From contig JAAMPI010000213.1 in the NCBI GenBank assembly GCA_013054445.1, positions 1 to 51,556 of the forward strand: 51,556 nt of DNA. Direction: 5' to 3'. This DNA is from Cudoniella acicularis (taxonomy: Eukaryota; Ascomycota; Leotiomycetes; Helotiales; Helotiaceae). A model generated the notes under the pieces. That model saw only the letters and a program-made list of their open reading frames with translations. It was not told the origin of the DNA and did no database searches. Positions 10,393-20,989 of this stretch are shown here, piece after piece. The stretch's first letter is position 1, and every line of letters starts with the position of its first letter. Made by a program: the position numbers and the translations under genes.

Positions 10393-13300
10393 CTAAAACT
10401 CTCCTGCTGCTGAGCTACGTCCGTCACCCTCCCACCTAGCATTCGGATCAAGCAGCGTCTGCATTTCCTGGAAAACGTCGTACGGCGGGCTCTCCTTTGC
10501 CACAAACATATTATTCCCTAGCAATGCCTCATGAAACGCCACCGTCGCCACCGCCCGCCTCTTCTTCAACCTCTTCGCATAATCATCAAACACTTCCTTC
10601 TGGATCGTAGCAAACAGATATTTCGGGTGCACACCAATCGCCTGGGCACCCTTCTGCCCGAAGCCAAACGAGGTTACAGAGAAGGCCTTGATGCCATCCG
10701 TCTGGATGTTGTGGTTCAGGAACGTGATATAATCGTACTCTTCAAACTTGGAGTCTAGATTATCCAGGTTGCGGTTCCCTGGGACGAGCCCGGTGCGCAA
10801 CATCTGCAGGCAGCCGTTGAGCATCCACGCCCCCGCAGCACCTTTTGGGTGGCCGGTGAGGCTCTTCTGGAAGACGCCGAGGATACGATTCCCTCTTGTA
10901 CGCCCGAGATGAGAAAGCTGTTTTTGGATGATAGAGCATTCGTTCTTTTCGTTCATGACAGTTGATGTCCCGTGGAAAGAAGCTACTGTCACATCGTCGA
11001 CGCTGAGACCCCAGGTTGCTAACGCGCCCTTGATGGGCGAGATCTCCGGATGGTCACGCCAAAAGTGGTTCCCGAAGGAGTTAAGCATATCTTGTTCTTG
11101 CATCTGCATTTCAAGATCAATCTGCTTGCCCATATAGGTTCGATATTCAGATGCGTCGAAGTGTGAATCTCGGGCTTTACGATGCACAATCGTGTCCTCT
11201 AGATGGCTGAGCTCTACCTCTTTGAAATCTGCGATTTGCTGTCGTCGCCTGTCGATTTGTCGCCGACGGTATTCGATATCAAGAAGTGGCGATGGGAATC
11301 GGGCTGTCGATTCTCTTACATTTGTCATTACTCCTTTGCCCGGAGCGGGGACAGAGCGACTGGCTTTGTCACTAGATGTCCCCGTGAAAGCAATGATGCC
11401 ATATATTGGCAGTCCCATATCAATTGCAAGCCTTGCGGTACACGCTATTTGGACCCCTGAGCCGTGAGATTCCATGAACCCTTTTCTCGAAGAGGCTGCT
11501 GGCCGTGACATCTCCCTGGGAGTCCGGCCAGCTTCACGCTCCTGGTCGGCATTACTAGTTGCGTTCATGTTCGCGAACTCCAAAGACAGGTCTTCTGTGA
11601 AATCGTCGACGCCACCCACAATACACATTTTCGCCTTGCCTGCAAGAATGAGATCGTAAGCTGTGTCAAGTGATTCCAGAGAAGTTGCGCAGGCTCCAAC
11701 AGGTGTCCTGTTTGGTCCGCTTGACGAGAGCAACAACATGTTCACCCAAGCTCCAACCGTATTCGAAAATGTCTCTTGCAAAATATCATTTTGCACAGGC
11801 TTCTCTTGGAACCGATCCCGGTGCATTTTCGCTAAGGACGATATTCCACCGATACCAGTCCCAATGCAATTGCCGAGTTGGGAAACATGAATGTGCTTGT
11901 ATATCTCATAAGGATCCGTGATTCCAGCTGAAAGCAGAGCCTCGACAGTCGATACAAGGTAATATAAGGTAATCGGGTCAACCTGGTCGATAATGTCGTC
12001 CGAAATGCCATACGTCCGCGGATTCCATCCCAGAGGAATTTGCGCCGCCACATTATTTCTGAACTTTACAGCTTTGGGCACAAGTATCGTCGCCCCTTTC
12101 TTCATGACCACAACGTAAGAGTCGGACTCCTGGCTTGGAAATATTTCTACCTTGTCTCCGTGTTCTCTCTTGAAGCTGACTGCAGTTTCTTTAGACGTTT
12201 CAAATGGGGCAAGATCTTCTTGTACGACGATTTCTTGTATCACTTGTTTCTTTCTGGGATCGTACTTGTCGAAAAGAGTTGGCTCAATCAACCGGATGCC
12301 TGAGTGCTTGCGAATATATGCCTCGTAACGCTTTTTCACGTCATATTCTTCAATTGGCTCTCCTGACTTGACATCAACCCATCAGCTGGTTTATTACCTG
12401 AGACCTTGGCGAATTTAATGAGTCCCATGATCCAAGCCATTTCGGTGCATCCTTCGAGCGAGAATTCATCATATGCTTCCATTTCCCAGCGAGTGCGAGA
12501 ATTTCCGCAAGGCCCTAGCTCTGAAAAGCCTACAATCACAACAGTGCGGTCAAGCGAGACCATACCATCCAGCTTGGAGCGAAGTGGCTGAATATCTGTC
12601 TCATAACTTGGCAACGCCGGAAACCCGAGCTCAATGTTCGGACGCTTTCTTACAGCATCAGGTCCATTTTTAATTGACTCCCTCGCTTTCAGGATAGATC
12701 CATTGTCGATCGCTAATTCTGCTGCGACAGCTTTACGGATATCGCTCAGGCTATTGATATTATACCGGATCTCATTCAACTTGTTTGGGAGATCTGGTAC
12801 AGCATCAAGACCGCCGCTGAAATCGGCGTACAGTGGTTCTTCTTGGCAAAATTCGACCAAAGGCCGACTCAATAAGGCGAGAATACTGAGAGCCATTTCT
12901 GCACGGGAAAATGTCCTCACGCCAAGTTTTTCAACCTCCTCAGCTACTATGTCGTTATGATCCATCAGACCAGTGCCGCGAGTCCAACCTATCGAAGTAC
13001 CACAAATGGAGATACAATCACTCCATTTCTCAGAATGCCATTTTGCGAAGAGACTTTCGAGGGCCATCTTCGACTCAGCATATAGTCCATCACCCCCAAA
13101 GACACCGTGGTTGGGTGACAGAGGAAGTATAGCGTGAGTGGGCCGTGTTCGGTATCCTGCAGCTTCCTTATATTTCTTGATAGCCCCGAGAAGTCGTATA
13201 ACGTTTGTCAACATGATACGATGCGCTATCTCACTCTTGGAGTCAATGTTGTCGATTTCTCGCCCTGTAACAGCAATTGCGGCGAACGGGATGATAACAT

Positions 13301-15409
13301 CAAGATCCCAACCAAGGCCTGGTTGCTTGCCGTAAATATAACCAACTAGGGATTCGATATCCTGCTGGCTACCTTGATTGAATGGAACCAGAACCAGTCT
13401 GGAGCCTTTAGAGCCGTGAGCTTGGTAAATCTTCTGGTATCTGAGAGCTGTCTCGGGTGAAAAGCTATTTGTCGTAACCATGACTTGTGCTCCGCCAGCG
13501 AGAAGGCCTTTCAGTAGCTCTGCCCCAATGGAATTCGCCCCGGCCCCAGTTAAGAGAACTGTTTTGTTGGCGAATGAGAGACCAGTGCTTGAGATTTGAT
13601 CGATGGCTTTGTTGTACAGTTTGGTCATTCCGGAATGAAATGTCCATTCTCTGCCACTTCTACGTTTTATATGTTGAAGACGAAGAGCCAATTCTCCAAA
13701 AATCTCTTTTGGTACATCTTCACACCTCGGGTACTCAGAGTATTTGATATTCCCGACCTCGTCGATCGTTGTGCGAGGGGCAGGGAAATTTATGGTACTT
13801 CTGAAAACTGGAATAGATGTAACTGACTGCGCAACAGCCTTAAGAAGCAGTTTGTAAAAGGCCCTGTGCTTTTCGTCATGACATTTCCTCAACAGGTATC
13901 CTATTGACTCCACCAATCTTGTGCTTGATTTGTTGGTCATCCGATAAGTAATATTGTCAACCACTTCATTGTCGAGTTTCAGTGCTCCTCTATTGATATC
14001 GTAGAAAGTAGCTAGCAGATCTTGTAACGCCCAATTCCAATAAGAAGAGTATTCTCTAAGCTTCTTAGGCTCAAAGACTGGAGCGATGCCATTAGCATAC
14101 ACCTCACCATGTTCAGATACCCACAAATCTAACTGCTTCTGAAGACCCGACATGGCTCTTTCCGAGTGCTCTGCAGACTTGGCACCGGAATGGAGATCAA
14201 TTTTGAGAAATTCAGCGTAAGCTTTTAACTTCTGTTGTGCCAGCTGCTCCTGTTTCCGAACAACGCCATTTAAGGCTCCGGGATTGACTTGAACAGCAGA
14301 TTCGCGCTCCTGTGGTGCTTCTTCCAAAACCAATCCAGCAGTTCGGGCATGTTCTTTGACCAAGAAATCCAGATAAGCATTGACTTCCTTTAGATCTTGA
14401 AGCCGACCTTTAGGAGGTGAGGAAATTGCTGATAGAAGCACTGTATCTTGGCGGCCAACTGGAAAGCCCCAGCGATCCTCAAGGTACTTCCTGAGCCTTG
14501 CTATGCTGAAGTCTCCCGGCATTGCCGTACTGACGACGCGTTGCACTAGGCTATTTGCCTGCTTGCCCAGCCGTCTTTGAGCATTCGTGGTTGAAAGCGT
14601 TTCTCCCAAATCCTTCAAACTGAGCTCCTCGGACCTCTCAGGTATGGTACTGAATTCACTAAGAAGGTCTCCGACGATTTCGTTCTCTAAGGTGGAGCGA
14701 CCTATAAGATTAAAATAAGCTTTTTGTTTTAGTGACAATCCATTCAGTGGATCTCATACCACCAACGAGCGTTTTGATAGTACTGCTGAGCGAAATATCT
14801 CTGGTGGACTTCTTCAACTTTTGAGCAATAATAGTAAGAATTATATCTTCTGCTTTCACCGAAACATCCTCGGCTGTTGCTATTACTGCGGAACCGGGTC
14901 CACTTTGTCCAGGCAAGGGACCAGATGGCGTGGGTGGTGCTAGAGCAGGCTCAGGTGATGGAACTTGAGCGGTGGGTTTTGTGTTGGCTTTAGGAGGCTC
15001 TTGTTTCGGGGCTTCTGCAGATTCTGCAGTTGTGTAGTAGATGTCATTTGCATTGTATTTAAGGTTTAAGAGCTGCCTTTGGATTGACAGGGTAATGTCA
15101 TGGTCTCGGTATTTCGTTTCAATGGTTTGTTTTGCCAGACCAGTGAGTGTGCTTGAGGGCCCAATCTCGACGAGTCGCTCAATCTTCTTTTCCCCCAAAA
15201 GAGAATCTTGTGTTTCAATCCTTTATGATCCATCCGTTAGCATATTGATTTTAGATATATGAGATAGAGGCATAAGATTGACTTGTTTGATCACGTGACA
15301 TGCCCAATTGTTTTAGGAAGTGATGAGAAAGAATGGGAAACTCACCATTGCACAGGATACGCGAATTGGTGACTGTTAGGCGTGAATAACTATTAGCTCT
15401 CGCTTCCAT
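10393..15409 (-). CDS. Fatty acid synthase alpha subunit, secondary-metabolism type lacking the PPT domain, frameshifted
   Basis: Alpha chain of a fungal type I FAS. It carries out acyl-carrier, ketoreductase and ketosynthase steps in a complex with a beta subunit. Inferred exons are 15409-15346, 15220-14760 and 14701-10393, about 1,611 residues. Domains in order: N-terminal WIETQDSLLGEKK and VEIGPSSTLTGLA, a Pro/Ala linker, the ACP with its serine in LVGGRSTLENEI, the KR with GAGANSIGAE and LYAESKMALE, and the KS with catalytic Cys in TPVGACATSLES and histidines in ASFHGTSTVMNEKN and LTGHPKGAAGAW. It ends soon after PNARWEGDGRSSAAGEF, where primary-metabolism FAS2 would continue into the phosphopantetheine transferase domain. 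The frame shifts near 12382-12386, before VDVKSGEPIEEYD, and probably also in exon 1 near 15385; one extra base at each restores a continuous frame. The loss of PPT resembles the FAS alphas of the aflatoxin and sterigmatocystin pathways. No beta subunit lies in this window. Confidence 0.85.
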
Positions 15410-17024
15410 ATCCTTTTCTATCCTTGCTGTAGGTGAAATTTGCAGCCTTCCCAGTCGAGAAGGCCCAGCGTGAAAAACTGATTGCCAACTTCGGAATTCT
15501 TAGACAAGAGTGGGAGACTTACGCCAAAAGCTCCAATACTAATGTGTAAGTGCGCTCTCTCTCATTTTTTGAGACCATCTTGACTTCGAGAGTAAGGATG
15601 TGCTTGGAACGAAGGTTACGGTGCCGTTTGGGCCTCGTTCTTGTTCTGAATTAATGATTTGTTGAGCATGGATAGGCCGGAAACGCAGTCCGAGAAATGG
15701 AGCTGGGTTTGTGTATAACAGATTTCAGGTAGTTGTTTTCAAAAATGGGTAGTTGAGGCCATTCTGGGGAATGATGTCCTTTTCGAAGAATTTCATTCCC
15801 TGTAGGGGAGGACAGCAGACAGGCTTTGGGGAACAACAAATATCACATGACAAGCGACTTATGATAGCAGTGGAGCCTGCTCATAGTCTAAGCAAGATCG
15901 CAAGATGTCATCAGATGAGCGTAGGCTTATTACGAAGATTCATTAGCAAACAATGCTAGCAAAATAACAGATCTCCACCTGCTGGAGACTGAAACATAAG
16001 TGACCTGCGAGCTAATTTTAGAATTTTAACGAAACAGAAAAAGGATGCTTAAGTCACGACTGACGGTTACTGCATGGGCTTTAATTTTGGATTAGCAAAG
16101 TGAGCAGCCACAGTTGATTCGATACTAATCTCGTAGCTTGTGAGAATTACCGTATATGGGGACTTTTCTTAAAATGCAAGCTTTACTCATATGACTGTTT
16201 TTGGCACCATTGTAAGCCGTACCCTGTTGTAAATTTAATGAAAATTACCGCTGACAGGCCTCAGATGGACGGAATACCCAAAACCAATTGCTTTATGGGG
16301 CCTTTCATGGTGTGTTGTGGGCTGAATTGCTTGTCACCCCTGGCGCAGGTGGCAGTACATATCAAAGAACTGTAAAATCAATGTACTCTCTCCCTTCATT
16401 AGGCTCAGATTTTACCTTGTAATGCTGTAAGATTCAATCTTGACTTTCAATGGTCATACAACTAGGGGTAACACAAGCAATGGGCAGGACTTCAGTAGGA
16501 CCAAAGTCCATGCGCCGCTAATTCCAAACTATTTTCCAACATTGATTTAACCACAAGCCTTGCCGATCTCAGATCCAATATCCCAAGTTTTGGGGGAAAT
16601 CTATAATTAAAACGCTACATACGTGATTTATGGGGTAAGCTTACGGCGCAGCTAGCTCAACGCGTTTTCAGACTATTTCAGGGATAATTCGCCTGACGGT
16701 CAGCCCAAACTCGTTTACAGTCAGCTAATCCAGCCCCTACTAATCAACTACACGCTGACTACACAAGTTAGCCGTACGACATTGTGTAGATATGAGGTTA
16801 GGAAATATCACCCAATCTCCATAGTTATAGGACCGAACACACATACCCATGACCTTTATGGGGCGCAACATGTCGGAAGACGGCGACGGGCTTTTCGTAG
16901 TTCATGTCACGTGTTCCGGAACATCTAATTGATTTCAAACCGTAGTTCTTGAAAGCACTTATCTATCAGAATTTGCAACGGTTTTCGCATTTTTATTACT
17001 GGAAATTCGACCTCTATCATAAAG
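15410..17024. other. Divergent intergenic region between FAS alpha and P450
   Basis: This 1.6 kb region separates the minus-strand FAS alpha start from the plus-strand P450 start and probably carries both promoters. A TCACGTG E-box-like word lies about 110 bases upstream of the P450 start (near 16907), and GATCACGTGAC lies inside the first FAS intron. An exon-like remnant occupies about 15433-15546 (separate entry). About 15560-16850 holds nothing else I can support. Confidence 0.5.
15433..15546 (+). pseudogene. Exon-like coding remnant of unknown family
   Basis: A plus-strand frame reads VKFAAFPVEKAQREKL, then IANFGILRQEWETYAKSS. It starts right after a CTGTAG acceptor-like site and ends at a GTAAGT donor-like site, so it looks like one internal exon. 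I find no start or adjoining exon on either side, and I do not recognise the family. It overlaps the FAS alpha 5' flank on the other strand. It may be a relic of another cluster gene or a chance open frame. Confidence 0.3.
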
Positions 17025-18894
17025 ATGGATTTTACAAGAGGGGAGGTACTAGCCAAGGCAACCATGTGGTTAGGTATTTTCGTGGCACTGGGAATTTTTT
17101 ATGTAAGCTGTCACATATTTCTATCTTAACAAAATTCCTTGAGAGTTGGTGATTGATTGTGGTCATGAATATAGGTCATACCTACATGCATTTACCGCCT
17201 CTATTTCCACCCTCTGGCAAAGTTTCCAGGGCCATTCTTTGGCAGAATAAGTAATCTTTACGGAGCCTATCATGCATGGACAGGAGACTATCACGAGGAT
17301 ATTCACAGATGCCATTTGAAGTATGGTAAGTTACAAAGCACGAAACTTCAAGACTCCCCCTAAGGTAAATTTCCAGGCAATCGAGTTCGTTATGCTCCAA
17401 ACAGAGTCTTATTTAATACTGCTTCTGGATTTAAAGGTAGTATCCCCCGACAGTTCTCCCAATTTTAATAAGATCTTAGTAACATCTAGTTTCTTAATAA
17501 AAGATATCTACAGCCATCAGAGCAATGTTATTAAGTCAGACGCCTACAATCAGATGGTCCACCGGGCAGCAAACATCCTAACCCTCCGAGATAAGGTGCA
17601 ACATGGAGTCCGGCGCCGTATTCTAAGCCAAGGCTTCTCCGACAGCGCCCTTCGAGGGTTTGAACCAGCTATATTAACCCAAATCGAGAAGTTCACCAAC
17701 AAAATATCTCCTGGAGGGGACAAAGGAAATGGGAAATGGTCGATTGCGTGGAACATGTCACGAGAGTGTAAACCCAGATTTCTTTGCATCCCTCATCAAA
17801 TCTCTCCTGGGTGCTTGTGACTGACAGAAATATCAAGGCGACTATCTCGCCTTTGATATGATGGCAGACATCGTCTTTAGCCGAAGCTACAATGCTATTG
17901 AGAAGCCCGACTACCAACACATCCCCCAGTCGATAGAAGGATCGAATGTTCGAATCAGCGTTCTAATTCAAGCTGCTGAACTCCGTTTCTGGAGGCTTGA
18001 TAAGAAACTATTCCCCGCGTCCATCAAAGCTAGGGACAGTTTCGTGAAATTTGTATCGGAAATGGTCGCTAGTCGCCTATCAAGCAAAAGATCAGACTAT
18101 AAGGATATTCTTTCCTTGGTGCAAAACGCGCGTGACCCAGAGACGGGCGAGAAGTTTAGCACGAAGGAAATCGCAGCAGAGAGTGCCACTCTTGTTGTGG
18201 CTGGTATGTGGATTGCGCTCAGGGGGGAAAATGCCTAATACACATTAACTTTCCAACAGGGACTGACACAACCTCTACAACCCTCACCGCCCTCCTCTTC
18301 TACCTCTCCCGCAACCCCCGCGCCTACCATCTCGCCACCTCTGAAATTCGCAGTGCCTTTGCCTCACTCTCTGAAATCCGCGCCGGCTCCAAGCTAAACT
18401 CCTGCGTCTACCTTCGCGCATGTGTGGATGAGACCATGCGTATCAGCCCTTCCGTCGGAGGCTCTTTGTGGCGCGAGGTTGGTTCAGGCGGGGCTATTAT
18501 CGACGGTATCCCTATCCCAGCCGGTTTTGATGTCGGGACGGGTATCTATGCTATGCATCATAACGCGGCTTATTATCCTGAGCCGGAGGTTTGGCGGCCG
18601 AAAAGATGGTTGAAGGGTAAGGAAGGGCAAGTGGAGGCGGGGATAGTGCCGTATGGTCCGTTTGGTGTGGGCCCGCGAAGTTGTATTGGGAAACCGTTGG
18701 CGTATTTGGAATTGATGCTTACTGCCGCGGTGTTGCTGTGGAAGTTTGAGTTTAGGGATGAGGATAAGAGGTTTCATTTTGGGAGAATGAATAAAAATGA
18801 TATTCGGGAGTCGGGGCAGTTTAGGTTAAGAGATCACGTTACCGCAGCCAAATATGGCCCCATGTTGCAGTTTTCTTTACGGGAGGGCAATTAG
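17025..18894 (+). CDS. Cytochrome P450 monooxygenase
   Basis: Membrane-anchored microsomal haem monooxygenase. Six exons splice in frame to about 517 residues: 17025-17102, 17175-17325, 17377-17436, 17504-17767, 17838-18203 and 18260-18894. The N-terminus has a hydrophobic anchor ([13 protein letters not shown]), then a [14 protein letters not shown] hinge and [17 protein letters not shown]. The I-helix has VAGTDTTST, the K-helix ExxR is DETMR, a PERF-like WRPKRW follows, and the haem loop is [15 protein letters not shown] with the cysteine ligand present. The junction at 17767/17838 was chosen because it is the only one keeping the frame into [14 protein letters not shown]. All key residues are present and no break is seen. 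The general form matches fungal biosynthetic P450s. The substrate is unknown; the divergent FAS alpha suggests a fatty-acyl-derived product. Confidence 0.88.
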
Positions 18895-19368
18895 GGGGGA
18901 TACCTAGTGTATTTGTTAGTGGGAAAGGGGGAGGGGCAATATTATTGTAAAAATGAGTTGAGCTGAGTTAAGCATTAACTAGTACTCAATTCATACCCTA
19001 CTCAAGATAGTCCAATTTGAGCTTGTATATTTTCAATATTTTTACACACTACTTAAAGGCAAAGAGCCAGAGATGATTCCTTGTCTACCCAACAGTAACA
19101 TGCTAAACTCCGATAAACAAGGAATATATTTACCAAGGTTATCTAGTGGCGAAGCAAATTGTAGGCATAATTTGATTGTATTGAGAACCTTTGCTCTCTA
19201 ATTACAAGATATAGAGATGGACCTTTATATGTGAGGACGAGCTTTGAAGCTGTTCGCCAAGGCTCACTGGCGCCGCTAGCGCTCCTGCGGAGCCTTCTAG
19301 CTCTGCCAGTAAGCCTATTGGCTCACGACGCTTCCAAGCTCGCCCTGCGGGGCTGTTGACTATCCTAT

Positions 19369-19470
19369 NAGTCCGTAAATCACGTGATCTATCCGTAAGT
19401 CACGTGAATNNTCCGTAANCCACGTAAAATCGTCCGCAAGCCACGTGAATCGTCCGCAAGCTTAGTATTA
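19369..19470. repeat. Tandem-like TCCGTAAGTCACGTGA motif array
   Basis: Five copies of a 16-18 bp unit of the form TCCGTAAGTCACGTGA (with TCCGCAAGCCACGTGA variants) lie head to tail, interrupted by N positions. Further TTACGGA/TCCGTAA words occur at about 19643-19668, 20110 and 20187, around the Cys-rich gene. The layout resembles subterminal transposase-binding repeats of DNA transposons, but no transposase is visible. Confidence 0.6.
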
Positions 19471-19676
19471 TAGACGCGACTTGAATAGCTATTATTAGTG
19501 AATAAACAATAGCGTAGGTTAGTATTGTCTATAAGCTACTATATCCGTCCGCGGATTTCCCTTAATCTTTCTTTTCTTTTTCTCTTTAGCACCACTTCTA
19601 AATAAGCAAAGTAAGTTATATCTACCCTTTTAGCTCCTTTCTTACGGACCAACTACTGATATTTACGGTCNNTAGN

Positions 19677-20180
19677 ATGTCGCAACTAACTGCTACCGCT
19701 GCCGCTGCTGCCACCTTCGCCGCCGCCACCTACGGTGCTAGCCCTGCTGCTACACCTGCTACACCAATTCTCCCGGCCCTGCCTCCCCTCCCTCCTCGAC
19801 CCACCGCCGCCATGGCCTCTCTCGCTGGGTTGGTCCCGGTCCGTTCTGCTGTCTTGCGCCCCGGCCGCACCAGCACCACCACCAGGCCTGCAAACCTGGA
19901 GGCATTACTTAGCCAACTTGTTAGTCAAATCAATAACCCCGAGTGTGCTCACTATACTCGCGGGTCTAGGGTGTGGGTTACGTGTGTGTCGGTGGCTGGC
20001 TTCTTTGGTAGAAGCTATGCCAACTGCCACCATAGTAGTGAAGGAGCTCGCTACTCTCTCCGTAAGTGATACTTTTGAATATCTCTTCTTGATTTTCGGA
20101 CCGTGACTAACCTTTACGGACTATAGGCGTCGCTGCCCCTGCCGCCTCTCTCGTTCTTCTCGTCAAACTTATAGGCCTGT
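19677..20180 (+). CDS. Cys-rich repeat-associated protein (low-complexity N-terminus)
   Basis: The frame starts at 19677 with an Ala/Pro/Thr-rich low-complexity segment of about 75 residues. It continues into a Cys/His motif, NPECAHYTRGSRVWVTCVSV followed by GFFGRSYANCHHSSEGARYS. This resembles the small C..C..C..CANCHY-type module I associate with repeated fungal genes; that association is from memory. A GTAAGT donor follows at about 20066, and an acceptor near 20127 leads to a short tail ending around 20180. Some expected Cys positions read Tyr, as RIP would cause (TGC to TAC). N bases lie immediately before the ATG. It is probably carried by a mobile element; its function is unknown. Confidence 0.45.
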
Positions 20181-20937
20181 AGAGAGGCATCCGTAAAAAG
20201 CGTCTATAGCGTAGTCGGGACGGGCTATAACGGCTCTAACTAACCGTCTCCTCGTACGTAGTAGGCCGGGAACTGCTTATCCGGAAAAACCTACTCGTCG
20301 ATAAAGTAGAGGGCTTAGTAGAACTCGTATTCGTGGTATAGCTCTCCTAGACTATATGCCGCCTGTGACGGATCGAATTAAGAGATAAAGCCGCGGGGAC
20401 GGTCGATTACGTCCCTGGCCTCCGTCTCACAGCGAACCCGTGCCCGCTCTCGCCTTTCTACGGCGATCTCAGCTACTCGCGCGGTCCGTAAGGCCTCTTA
20501 CTGCTCGTCCGGGAGGGTGGGATCGATTCGGGGACGTCTCGCGGGCCGTGAGGGCTCGAGACGTGTAGGGGCGGCCCGTTTACGGCCTAAGCGCGTCCGT
20601 AGAGGAGAATTAGGATCGACTTCTTAAAGTGGAGCCCGTCGCGTCACGTCCTAAGTAAAGTTAGGGGGCTGTATATCGACTCTAAGGGAGTAGAAAGGGG
20701 GATGCTTACTCGACACCGCGAGCACTCGTTATACGTATAGCCACGGCGAGGGTTCGTTAGGAAGTCTGATAGAGGGAGCGTCCGCGTACACTTCCTACAC
20801 CTCTTTACCGGAGACGAATCTATAAGGGGGGAGGGGAGAGAGAGAGAGAGTAAATAAAGAGGGAAGTATCCTCGACCGGTAATATTAGATAAGCACGGAG
20901 GTATAGCCGAACCAATCAGGTCGGTCGCTACCCGCAC
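20110..20937 (-). mobile_element. Helitron-like N-terminal fragment, RIP-mutated
   Basis: Reading the minus strand from 20937, there is a zinc-knuckle-like RCRKCTRTLPLSDFL, then GYTYNECSRCR. Further down a Arg/Glu-rich helical segment leads to FDPSQAAYSLGELYHEYEF, a stop, ALYFIDE, another stop, and then FPAYYVRGDG and LQAYKF. Allowing Cys and His where Tyr is read and Gln or Arg at the stops, this matches the Helitron-like N-terminal region that precedes the Rep/helicase part. Tyr in place of Cys or His is what RIP makes. The Rep and helicase domains are not seen; the element is truncated near 20110. Confidence 0.55.
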
Positions 20938-20989
20938 TTTTCGGGACCACTCCGGCAGTTAGCACTAATATTATATAGATATTTATCTT

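Noticed and set aside
12336..12386. An intron as explanation for the FAS alpha frame change
   Set aside because: The only GT-AG pair around the break would be about 31 bp, too short, and would not restore the family frame.
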